The notes under the pieces are model-generated. The model saw only the letters and a program-made list of their open reading frames with translations, was not told the DNA's origin and did no database searches. Of a DNA stretch of 5,807 nucleotides, positions 1 through 5,068 are shown piece after piece. The stretch covers positions 1 to 5,807 of the forward strand of contig JAFDDL010000262.1 in the NCBI GenBank assembly GCA_019310865.1. The letters are read 5' to 3'. This DNA comes from Deltaproteobacteria bacterium (GTDB taxonomy: Bacteria > Desulfobacterota > Desulfobacteria > Desulfobacterales > JAFDDL01). The first letter of the stretch is position 1. Every line of letters begins with the position of its first letter. The translations under genes were made by a program, and so were the position numbers.

Positions 1-885
1 AAAAAGCGGTTTAAACAGTGGCGGGCGTGTCATACGGCATTATCGCCGTTTGCACGGCTCTTAAATTTTGAAAATGTCCTTATATACCGATTGGCCATGA
101 CCGGTGTCTTCAAGACAATGGGTTTATACACCCGTGGGGTGAAAAACGCCCTTGATGTAAAGGTTAAAGAAATATCGCTTAACTTACCGAAATTCCCGGA
201 ATCACTCAGCCCGTATAAAATCTTACTTGTCACGGACCTGCACATAGACGGAATCGATGGCCTGACTGAGACATTGATTGAACTGGTTCGCCCACTGCAA
301 GTGGATCTGTGTCTGTTGGGTGGTGATTATCGCATGGAGATGTACGGAGATTTTTCATCCGCCAATGAGAAGTTGGCGCAGTTCATTCGCCATGTCCGGG
401 CAACGGATGGTATATACGGCATACTGGGTAACCACGATTGTATTGAAATCGCACCGGATCTGGAGGATGCAGGACTGCACATGTTGATAAACGATGTGGT
501 TCGAATCGAAAAAAACGGATCGGTTTTAAATATCGCCGGCGTGGACGATCCTCATTATTATAAATGTCATAACCTATCTACGGCGTGCGAAAAAGTCGAA
601 CCGACGGATTTCTCCGTATTATTGGCCCATTCCCCGGAAATCATCCACGACCTAAATGGATTCCCAATCGATTTATGCCTTTGCGGCCACACCCACGGCG
701 GTCAGATACGATTGCCGGGCATCGGGCCTGTGTTTACCCATTGCAAAACAAAACGGGCCTTTACCAGCGGTCTTTGGCAATACAACGGCGTAACCGGATA
801 CACATCCACCGGTGCAGGATCTTCCGGGATTCCGGTACGATTTAACTGCCCCCCGGAAATTGTGCTGCTGACGCTCACATCTTAA
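1..885 (+). CDS. Calcineurin-like metallophosphoesterase (YkuE/YaeI-like), 5'-partial
   Basis: A phosphoesterase of the two-metal calcineurin-like superfamily. Counting from the window's first codon, the metal-site motifs appear in canonical order: D-x-H in TDLHID (D79, H81), GGD (D109), GNHD (N144, H145), the His of LLAHSPE (H210) and GHTHGG (H230, H232). All ligands are present, so the enzyme should be active. The closest known type is YkuE/YaeI, which hydrolyse phosphodiesters or UDP-sugar lipids near the membrane; the substrate here cannot be read from the sequence. The first in-window candidate start is TTG at 91 (ATG at 97), but neither has a Shine-Dalgarno site. The frame is open from base 1, and the residues before it (including NFENVLIYR) look coding, so I infer the start, and perhaps a membrane anchor, lies left of the window. 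TAA stop at 883-885. The nearest neighbour, a toxin-antitoxin operon, has its own promoter and appears unrelated. Confidence 0.92.
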   Translation, partial: KKRFKQWRACHTALSPFARLLNFENVLIYRLAMTGVFKTMGLYTRGVKNALDVKVKEISLNLPKFPESLSPYKILLVTDLHIDGIDGLTETLIELVRPLQVDLCLLGGDYRMEMYGDFSSANEKLAQFIRHVRATDGIYGILGNHDCIEIAPDLEDAGLHMLINDVVRIEKNGSVLNIAGVDDPHYYKCHNLSTACEKVEPTDFSVLLAHSPEIIHDLNGFPIDLCLCGHTHGGQIRLPGIGPVFTHCKTKRAFTSGLWQYNGVTGYTSTGAGSSGIPVRFNCPPEIVLLTLTS

Positions 886-923
886 TAGGGGACATTCTAG
901 TTAATGTTTGCTGAAAAATCGAT

Positions 924-952
924 TTGACATAGACATAAATGTGGATTAATAT
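924..952 (+). promoter_or_regulatory. Sigma70-type promoter of the toxin-antitoxin operon
   Basis: A perfect -35 box TTGACA (924-929) and a near-consensus -10 box TAATAT (947-952) are separated by exactly 17 bp. Transcription should begin near 959-960, about 25 nt before the antitoxin ATG. GACATA is tandemly repeated at 926-937, overlapping the -35 box. The -10 box and predicted start lie inside the dyad at 938-971, so a repressor bound there would block RNA polymerase. Confidence 0.85.
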
Positions 953-971
953 AGCTATTAGAATCCACATT
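938..971. promoter_or_regulatory. Nested dyad operator over the TA promoter
   Basis: AATGTGGATT (938-947) is an exact reverse complement of AATCCACATT (962-971). Between them an 8-bp palindrome, ATAGCTAT (951-958), has the same centre (954/955). In total 28 of 34 positions are symmetric. It covers the -10 box and predicted transcription start. Ribbon-helix-helix antitoxins of this type usually repress their own operon by binding such sites as paired dimers, so this is the expected autoregulatory operator; binding itself is inferred. Confidence 0.8.
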
Positions 972-984
972 ACAGGGGTACATT

Positions 985-1218
985 ATGAGAACTGTCCAGA
1001 TGACTCTCGATGATGATCTTGTCAAAGCGGTTGACCGTGTTTCGAAGCAGCTTCATACAAGTCGTTCTGCTTTCACACGAAATGCGCTTCGTGAGGCGCT
1101 TGCTCGCCACAACCTTGAACTACTGGAGCGCAAGCACCGCCAAGGGTACTTACGGAAACCAGTAGCTGCCGATGAGTTTTCGGTTTGGGAAACGGAGCAA
1201 ACTTGGGGTGACGAATGA
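985..1218 (+). CDS. Ribbon-helix-helix antitoxin of a MazEF/PemIK-type pair
   Basis: A 77-residue antitoxin. Residues 1-43 form a ribbon-helix-helix DNA-binding domain: a short beta strand (RTVQMTL), a first helix (DDDLVKAVDRVSKQLH) and a second helix after TSRS (AFTRNALREALARH). The charged, Trp- and Glu-rich tail (about 55-77, WETEQTWGDE) is the kind of flexible segment that wraps and inhibits a MazF-fold toxin. AGGGG at 974-978, 6 nt before the ATG, is a good ribosome-binding site and fixes the start. The stop overlaps the toxin start by 4 bp (ATGA, 1215-1218), so translation is coupled. Its usual roles are neutralising the downstream toxin and repressing the shared promoter through the adjacent dyad. 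Length and architecture resemble the RHH-type MazE antitoxins described in mycobacteria and cyanobacteria, as opposed to the AbrB-fold MazE of E. coli. Confidence 0.9.
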   Translation: MRTVQMTLDDDLVKAVDRVSKQLHTSRSAFTRNALREALARHNLELLERKHRQGYLRKPVAADEFSVWETEQTWGDE

Positions 1219-1526
1219 AACACGGCGAGATCCGTTGGTACAAATTCACCCGTCCGGATAAAAAAAGGCCGGTTCTCATCCTGACACGGGATTCAGTGTT
1301 GGAATATCTTGGTGAAGTAACCATAGCTCCCATTACAACCACGGTCCGCCAGATAGCGTCCGAGGTCTTTCTTTCGAAAGCGGACGGTATGCCCAGGGAT
1401 TGCGCTGTTAACTGTGACCACCTACAAACTGTCTCAAAAGGAAAAATCGGCTCCTTGATCACTTCCTTGCCCCCTGCAAAGATGGCTGATGTTGGGCGGG
1501 CAATACGCTTTGCCCTCGATATCTGA
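1215..1526 (+). CDS. MazF/PemK-family endoribonuclease toxin
   Basis: A 103-residue toxin of typical MazF/PemK length. It shows the N-terminal GEIRWY strand, KKRPVLILTRD (residues 16-26) with the conserved Arg-Pro at R18-P19, and VTIAPITTT (35-43). In characterised MazF enzymes an Arg and a Thr at these places (R25 and T48 of the B. subtilis protein) form the RNA-cleaving site, so R18 and T41 or T42 are the likely counterparts. The later pattern, VFLSKADGMPRDCAVNCDHLQ then TVSKGKIG, matches the family's C-terminal half. Expected activity is sequence-specific mRNA cleavage that halts growth when the antitoxin is degraded; the cleavage site cannot be predicted. The ribosome-binding site GGGGTG (1205-1210) lies inside the antitoxin gene. 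The gene appears intact, so the module is probably functional. Confidence 0.93.
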   Translation: MKHGEIRWYKFTRPDKKRPVLILTRDSVLEYLGEVTIAPITTTVRQIASEVFLSKADGMPRDCAVNCDHLQTVSKGKIGSLITSLPPAKMADVGRAIRFALDI

Positions 1527-1580
1527 TTTTACCTGTCCGACTATTCGACAAACGACCAAATGACGTCCTCATAACCTTTT

Positions 1581-2657
1581 TTACAAGTACGCAATAGGCG
1601 GCAACCCCTTTCGGCGCCTTAGCGACTCGAGCATGCCGACTGTTCCGGTCATCATGTTGTCCCCCCAGGGAGCGCCCCAGGTAATCGGCAACTGGGAGTT
1701 GACCATCAGACGGCGTTTGGGTCCGGTGGCAATGATGGATTCGATGTTGGAAAACCCAACTGCTTTTCGCAGGTAAGCCCCGTGACCGCCTTCGGCGAGA
1801 ATTTGCGTATGGTTCACCTTGCCGTCTGAAAGGTCCACAAGCAGAGCATCCAGCCGCTGCCGGGTAATGTCCGCGGTATGATATTCCAGCATGGCGGCCA
1901 GGGCGTCTTTCTCCATGACGGCCGCAACGGTGTGGGACGTGGCGATATCGAGCACCAAGACCGGCTGTTCGCCTCCGGCATGCCGATCCTGACTGGCTCC
2001 CACAACAGCCGCCATGCCGCTGTCCATGACATAAACCTCCCGGGTATCGAGACTTTCCGCCGTTTTCACCATGGCGCGTAAGCGATTAAAAGATTCGGGT
2101 ATCTGGTCTGAGGAAAAAAGCAACTCATGGGGGTAAGGCGATCGGTCAAGAAGCTCCCGAAACAGATTGTGTCGAAAATCGAGGTGAGAAACACCTTTGG
2201 GGGCAACTCCGTGATCCTGCCCGCAAAGCGTCACGGCATCAAAGGTCAATGGCAATCCCAGTCCCGAAACAATGCGATTAAGGCGATTTGGCTCCACATC
2301 GCCAATTTCCACTTGCGTAAACTTCGAATCGGCGATTGCCTGGTTCAGTTTCGCCTCATCGGCCACAACCAATCCCCAGGACCGAACCCGATCCATATCA
2401 TGGTGCAGGGTCGCAGCCGCCGATGGGGAAATGATCACCTCATCTTGCTGTGCCCGCTCTTTGAGTATTCGCGTTACCGAACCGCCGCCCATTTCCACAC
2501 CGGTTACCACCAGCGGGCCCTGGGTCTGATTGATTTGATCCGCAATAGTGCGCACCGGCGACGGTGCCACGGCCTTGAAATGCGCCCCGTTTTGGGTGTC
2601 GACCCACAGGATGTCCATGGTGCCGGCACCGATGTCAATCATCAAAAAACGGCTCAT
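1581..2657 (-). CDS. DUF1786 family protein, ASKHA-like fold
   Basis: A 358-residue cytoplasmic protein that I recognise as DUF1786, often labelled 'putative pyruvate formate-lyase activating enzyme'. It has a single cysteine (C145) and no CxxxCxxC cluster, so it is not a radical SAM activase. What it shows resembles an actin/Hsp70/sugar-kinase (ASKHA) nucleotide site: DIGAGTMD at 8-15 (phosphate-1-like), MDSG at 211-214, LDIATSHTVAAV at 236-247 (phosphate-2-like) and ATGPKR at 310-315 (adenosine-loop-like). A conserved-looking glycine-rich tail, GAPWGDNMMTGTVGML, spans 328-343. An ATP-dependent role is plausible; the substrate is unknown. Its ATG overlaps the thioesterase stop by 4 bp, and AAGGA sits 9 nt upstream inside that gene, so the two are translationally coupled. 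Full length, with no sign of decay. The family assignment is from memory of its motifs. Confidence 0.88.
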   Translation of the reverse strand: MSRFLMIDIGAGTMDILWVDTQNGAHFKAVAPSPVRTIADQINQTQGPLVVTGVEMGGGSVTRILKERAQQDEVIISPSAAATLHHDMDRVRSWGLVVADEAKLNQAIADSKFTQVEIGDVEPNRLNRIVSGLGLPLTFDAVTLCGQDHGVAPKGVSHLDFRHNLFRELLDRSPYPHELLFSSDQIPESFNRLRAMVKTAESLDTREVYVMDSGMAAVVGASQDRHAGGEQPVLVLDIATSHTVAAVMEKDALAAMLEYHTADITRQRLDALLVDLSDGKVNHTQILAEGGHGAYLRKAVGFSNIESIIATGPKRRLMVNSQLPITWGAPWGDNMMTGTVGMLESLRRRKGLPPIAYL

Positions 2658-3085
2658 GGGGCAGGTTCCTTCTCTTTAATTTTTTTAAGAAAATCGTCGG
2701 GCAACGGCAGGGACTTTTGGGTGGTTTGGTCGACATATGCCCAGACCACCTCGCTTTTCACCAGGGTGGTATCGATTTTTTCAGAAAAAATATTCACTTC
2801 AAAGACGATGCTGGATCTGCCGATGCGTTTGATTCGAAGGCCGGTGTAAATGACCGCATCAAAACCAACAGAGTCCAGATAGTCCAGCGACACATGAACC
2901 ACATGGAAATCGGCACCCGTTCTTTCCACATGCTCATTGATATCAAACGGCAAACTGCGAATGTAATCGTAGATGGTTGTGTCGATATAGATCAGGTAGT
3001 TGCCGTAAAACACGATTCCCTGGGCATCTGTTTCGGCATAGCGCACCCGGAAAGGTGCAATAAAAGTATAATCCGTCCGGGTCAT
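2654..3085 (-). CDS. Hotdog-fold acyl-CoA thioesterase (4HBT/YbgC/FadM-like)
   Basis: A thioesterase of the 4-hydroxybenzoyl-CoA thioesterase/YbgC group, which hydrolyses acyl-CoA thioesters and usually works as a tetramer. The signature RVRYAETDAQGIVFYGNYLIY is present near the N-terminus, with the catalytic Asp in ETDAQG (residue 20 from this start), followed by the hotdog strands (FHVVHVSLDYLDSVGFDAVIYTGLRI and SSIVFEVNIFSE). Length, 143 residues, is normal. An upstream ATG at 3094 adds MDN, but the only Shine-Dalgarno site, AGGAG (complement of 3096-3100), is just 1 nt from it and 10 nt from the ATG at 3085, so I prefer 3085. The stop overlaps the DUF1786 start (ATGA, 2654-2657). Upstream lies a repeat-filled spacer, so this gene may start its own transcript or depend on readthrough from the M42 gene. 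The acyl substrate cannot be told. Confidence 0.92.
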   Translation of the reverse strand: MTRTDYTFIAPFRVRYAETDAQGIVFYGNYLIYIDTTIYDYIRSLPFDINEHVERTGADFHVVHVSLDYLDSVGFDAVIYTGLRIKRIGRSSIVFEVNIFSEKIDTTLVKSEVVWAYVDQTTQKSLPLPDDFLKKIKEKEPAP

Positions 3086-3107
3086 ATTGTCCATTCTCCT
3101 AAATTAA

Positions 3108-3149
3108 CCTACTGCAAGCCCTTGAGAACGCAGGGAGCTGGAGCCCACA
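3108..3149 (+). repeat. Half copy of the hairpin repeat (direct repeat of 3211-3251)
   Basis: These 42 nt match 3211-3251 except for one extra G (GCAGGGAGC here, GCAGGAGC there). The match begins at the base corresponding to the apical loop of the full element, so this is its 3' half without the left arm and without the last 11 nt of the right arm. Its CTGGAGCCCACA (3138-3149) can also pair with TGTGGGCTTCAG (3167-3178) of the full copy, giving an alternative 12-bp hairpin with a 17-nt loop. Confidence 0.88.
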
Positions 3150-3155
3150 ATAAAG

Positions 3156-3262
3156 TTGTAAAGTCCTGTGGGCTTCAGATCCAAGGCGTCATGGGCGCTG
3201 CCGTAGTATGCCTACTGCAAGCCCTTGAGAACGCAGGAGCTGGAGCCCACAGGGTTTTACAA
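3156..3262. repeat. 107-nt hairpin repeat with 23-nt terminal inverted arms
   Basis: The left arm 3156-3178 (beginning TTGTAAAGTCC) and right arm 3240-3262 (ending GGGTTTTACAA) are inverted repeats matching at 20 of 23 positions. The three differences (3163/3255, 3164/3254, 3175/3243) would all be G-U pairs in plus-strand RNA, so that transcript could form a continuous 23-bp stem. The interior also folds: TCC/GGA (3180-3182 with 3236-3238), GCGT/ACGC, GGGC/GCCC, and an apical stem 3199-3206 with 3212-3219 around loop TATGC (3207-3211). It codes for nothing recognisable. It resembles REP/MITE-like dispersed repeats, though copy number cannot be judged from one window. It lies between the M42 peptidase and the thioesterase and overlaps the peptidase stop codon. 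Confidence 0.82.
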
Positions 3263-4324
3263 TGGGATAAAATTCGTTTTGGGCGTTAGGCTGAGGATGA
3301 ATTCAGCCAGCAGTTTCGCCGAATTCGCCAAATCGTCAATGGATACCATCTCAACCTGGGTATGCATATAGCGATTGGGAATACCCACCAACCCCGCTGC
3401 GACACCGGACTTGTTGATCTGAATCGCATTTGCATCCGTACCGGTCGCGCTGGGTGCACCCTCGACCTGGTGGGGAATTTTCTTTTTTTGGGCAGCCTTA
3501 ATCAGCAGATCGTAAACAATGGGATTGATATTCGGTCCGCGCGATATGATTGGCCCCTTGCCCAGACTCACGTCCCCAACCTCCGCTTTTTCGTTGCCCG
3601 GATAATCCGTGGCATGATCGACATCGATGGCGATTCCCACATGGGGATCGATCTCAAAAGCAGACGTCCTGGCACCGCGCAGGCCTAGTTCTTCCTGGAC
3701 CGTTGCCACGCCATAGACAGCCACCTGGGGTCTTTTTTTCGAAGCAGCCAGCAACCGAAGCGTTTCGCACATGATAAACACACCGGCTTTATCATCCATA
3801 CCGGGACCGGACACCTGGTTGTTTTTGAGCTTGAGTAGACGCGAATCAAATGTAATGGGATCACCGATTGATACCAATTTGGCCGCGTCTTTTTTACTCG
3901 TTGCACCGATATCGACAAAGAGTTTATTCAATTGAGTAACTTTTTTCCGCTCTTCCGGTTTCAGCAGGTGGATCGCTTTTTTACCGATGATTCCGGGGAT
4001 GGCTTTCTTTCCGGCATGGATCCAGACCTTGGTTCCGGGCACAACGCTATCTTCGATCCCACCAACAGCGGAAAAATAAATAAATCCCTCATCTGTAATG
4101 TACCGAACCATAAACCCGATCTGGTCACAATGGCCGGCCAGCATCACCCGCAGTTTTGCCTGTGGATTGATGACGCCGATAACGTTGCCATGGACATCGG
4201 TTTTGATACTGTCCGTATATGGCTTTAGAAAATCACGGACAATTCGCATCCCCGGTTGCTCAAATCCGGAGATGCTCGGAGCTGCAATCAGGTCTTCCAG
4301 TAGCTTAATATTTTGCGTTTTCAT
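3257..4324 (-). CDS. M42 family metallopeptidase (TET-type aminopeptidase/CelM-FrvX-like)
   Basis: A 355-residue cytoplasmic aminopeptidase with two metal ions, usually zinc or cobalt; M42 proteins commonly assemble as dodecameric tetrahedra that trim peptides. All expected metal and catalytic residues are visible: H65 and D67 in AGHCDQIG, the bridging Asp in GPGMDDKAG (D177), the Glu pair in VQEELGLRGA (E211 as general base, E212), an Asp of IDVDHATD (D234), and H321 in RYMHTQVE. A PDZ-like insert domain lies between about 70 and 160. The length is typical. Start: ATG at 4324, with AGGGGG 11 nt upstream. That start overlaps by 4 bp the stop of a truncated M42 homologue, so reinitiation from the fragment is possible. 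The last Leu codon and TAA stop (3257-3259) lie in the right arm of the hairpin repeat. Specificity (Lys, Glu or broad) cannot be read. Confidence 0.96.
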   Translation of the reverse strand: MKTQNIKLLEDLIAAPSISGFEQPGMRIVRDFLKPYTDSIKTDVHGNVIGVINPQAKLRVMLAGHCDQIGFMVRYITDEGFIYFSAVGGIEDSVVPGTKVWIHAGKKAIPGIIGKKAIHLLKPEERKKVTQLNKLFVDIGATSKKDAAKLVSIGDPITFDSRLLKLKNNQVSGPGMDDKAGVFIMCETLRLLAASKKRPQVAVYGVATVQEELGLRGARTSAFEIDPHVGIAIDVDHATDYPGNEKAEVGDVSLGKGPIISRGPNINPIVYDLLIKAAQKKKIPHQVEGAPSATGTDANAIQINKSGVAAGLVGIPNRYMHTQVEMVSIDDLANSAKLLAEFILSLTPKTNFIPL

Positions 4325-4596
4325 ATGTGTAAATTCCCCCTAAATCCCGAATCTTCGGATAAAATGAATCCTTTGGGTTCAATTTTGCTGACCAGAAAAC
4401 CAACCTCGTCCATATGCGCCAATAACGCCACCCGCGGCCCCTTTCCCGGAAGATGGCCGATCAGATTACCCATTGCACCGGATGTAATATCAGCCTTCAG
4501 CTGCTGCATCTGCTCGGATGCCAGCTTTCTAACCTGTTCCTCCCTGCTGGGAACACCGGGCGTTCTTATCAATTGTTTCAGTAACGAATAATCCAT
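4321..4596 (-). pseudogene. N-terminal fragment of a second M42 metallopeptidase
   Basis: A 91-codon reading frame matching only the N-terminus of an M42 peptidase: MDYSLLKQLIRTPGVPSREE, then MGNLIGHLPGKGPRVALLAHMDEVGFLVSKIEPKGFI. It keeps the first metal motif, AHMDEVGF (H61, D63), but lacks the bridging Asp, the Glu pair and the later Asp and His, so it cannot be a working peptidase. Family resemblance stops after residue 78 (about base 4362). The tail LSEDSGFRGNLHI is unrelated and ends in a TGA overlapping the intact M42 start. About 260 codons are missing, most simply by deletion. It aligns with the neighbour at perhaps 30% identity, so it is a diverged paralogue rather than a recent duplicate. 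A good ribosome-binding site remains (GGAG, complement of 4604-4607, 7 nt before the ATG), so it may still be translated and may feed ribosomes to the intact gene. Confidence 0.85.
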
Positions 4597-4864
4597 CCGT
4601 TTTCTCCAATAATTTGATCACACGGTTCAAACCATCAAAATCCACACCATTGCGAACATCAATATAATAGATATGGGTGTAAACGAAAACAAATTGTCGC
4701 AAAATCTTCAGGTTTAATACCGGAAATTCGGAGCGATGTACATTAAAATGTTCATGCTTGCTCTCTGCGACGATAATCCAATTACCTTGCGGCCAGCTGG
4801 CACAAAACATGACCGCACTAGACGTGAGGTAAAAATGGAACCTGAAACCCGCAGATTTTTGCAT
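4529..4864 (-). CDS. Uncertain hypothetical ORF, 111 aa
   Basis: An unrecognised reading frame. Its first 89 or so residues (for example WIIVAESKHEHFNVHRSEFP and HIYYIDVRNGVDFDG) have plausible protein-like composition and ordinary codons, while the last 22 run out of frame through the start of the M42 fragment and look non-coding. No Shine-Dalgarno site precedes ATG 4864 or the internal ATG near 4810. No membrane segment or known motif is visible. It may be a small real gene, a decayed gene whose 3' end was lost in the event that damaged the M42 fragment, or a chance ORF in AT-rich DNA. This is the only candidate gene in the 472-nt stretch 4597-5068. Confidence 0.33.
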   Translation of the reverse strand: MQKSAGFRFHFYLTSSAVMFCASWPQGNWIIVAESKHEHFNVHRSEFPVLNLKILRQFVFVYTHIYYIDVRNGVDFDGLNRVIKLLEKTDGLFVTETIDKNARCSQQGGTG

Positions 4865-4872
4865 GGGATCAC

Positions 4873-4901
4873 TTAAAGTTTGAAAAAATTCCTTGTATAA
4901 T
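4873..4901 (+). promoter_or_regulatory. Candidate promoter of the aminotransferase
   Basis: A perfect -10 hexamer TATAAT (4896-4901) stands 17 bp after a weak -35-like TTAAAG (4873-4878). Transcription would start near 4908, directly against the palindrome at 4909-4928, which suggests that this site is repressed or activated. The region is very AT-rich, so chance TATAAT matches are possible. Confidence 0.5.
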
Positions 4902-4908
4902 ATAAAAA

Positions 4909-4928
4909 AATAAGATAATTATCTTATT
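4909..4928. promoter_or_regulatory. Perfect 20-bp palindrome, probable operator
   Basis: AATAAGATAA followed by its exact reverse complement TTATCTTATT, centred at 4918/4919. A perfect AT-rich palindrome just after a TATAAT element suits a dimeric regulator. The GATAATTATC core loosely recalls Fur-type boxes, but the match is too weak to name a regulator. TTGACA on the minus strand (4933-4928) touches its edge, so it could also affect leftward transcription, though no good leftward -10 follows at the right distance. Confidence 0.6.
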
Positions 4929-4939
4929 GTCAATGTGTT

Positions 4940-5004
4940 TATGTTCTTACGTGCCCTGCAATGGACCATCAAAGAACATAGGGCTCGCACAGGAAAGCGA
5001 ACCC
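4940..5004 (+). promoter_or_regulatory. Two adjacent hairpins in the aminotransferase leader
   Basis: The first hairpin pairs TATGTTCTT (4940-4948) with AAGAACATA (4972-4980): 9 bp, 23-nt loop. It abuts a second, GGGCTCGC (4981-4988) with GCGAACCC (4997-5004): 7 of 8 pairs and an 8-nt loop, ACAGGAAA. No run of T follows, so these are not intrinsic terminators. I do not recognise a known riboswitch. They would lie in the 5' leader of the aminotransferase mRNA if transcription starts near 4908. Confidence 0.5.
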
Positions 5005-5068
5005 ATAGTTATTTTCAATCGCAAAAATCGATTCGAAAAAGAATGTATTAAGAACGGGAGGTCATACA

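Noticed and set aside
1073..1462. A 129-codon minus-strand ORF over the toxin-antitoxin pair.
   Set aside because: It is antisense to both TA genes, which have clear domains and ribosome sites, and its translation has no recognisable features.
1527..1580. Possible bidirectional terminator between the convergent toxin and DUF1786 genes: ATGA-CGTCC-TCAT followed by a T run at about 1577-1583.
   Set aside because: The stem is only 4 bp and AT-rich, with AACC between it and the T run; too weak to call.
2127..2849. A 240-codon plus-strand ORF across the DUF1786 and thioesterase genes.
   Set aside because: It is antisense to two well-supported genes, has no family resemblance and no ribosome site; it is a shadow of strong codon bias on the other strand.
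3095..3262. A CRISPR array in the repeat-bearing spacer.
   Set aside because: There are only two copies, one partial and one part of a 107-nt hairpin, with no regular spacers and no cas genes.
4347..4358. Small inverted repeat CCGAA/TTCGG at the break in the M42 fragment, considered as a mobile-element scar.
   Set aside because: A 5-bp stem with a 2-nt loop is common by chance, and no target duplication or element end is visible.
4928..4933. Minus-strand TTGACA next to the palindrome as a leftward promoter for the M42 cluster.
   Set aside because: At 17-nt spacing the -10 position reads TTTTTT; the better TATATT lies about 23 nt away, too far for a standard promoter.
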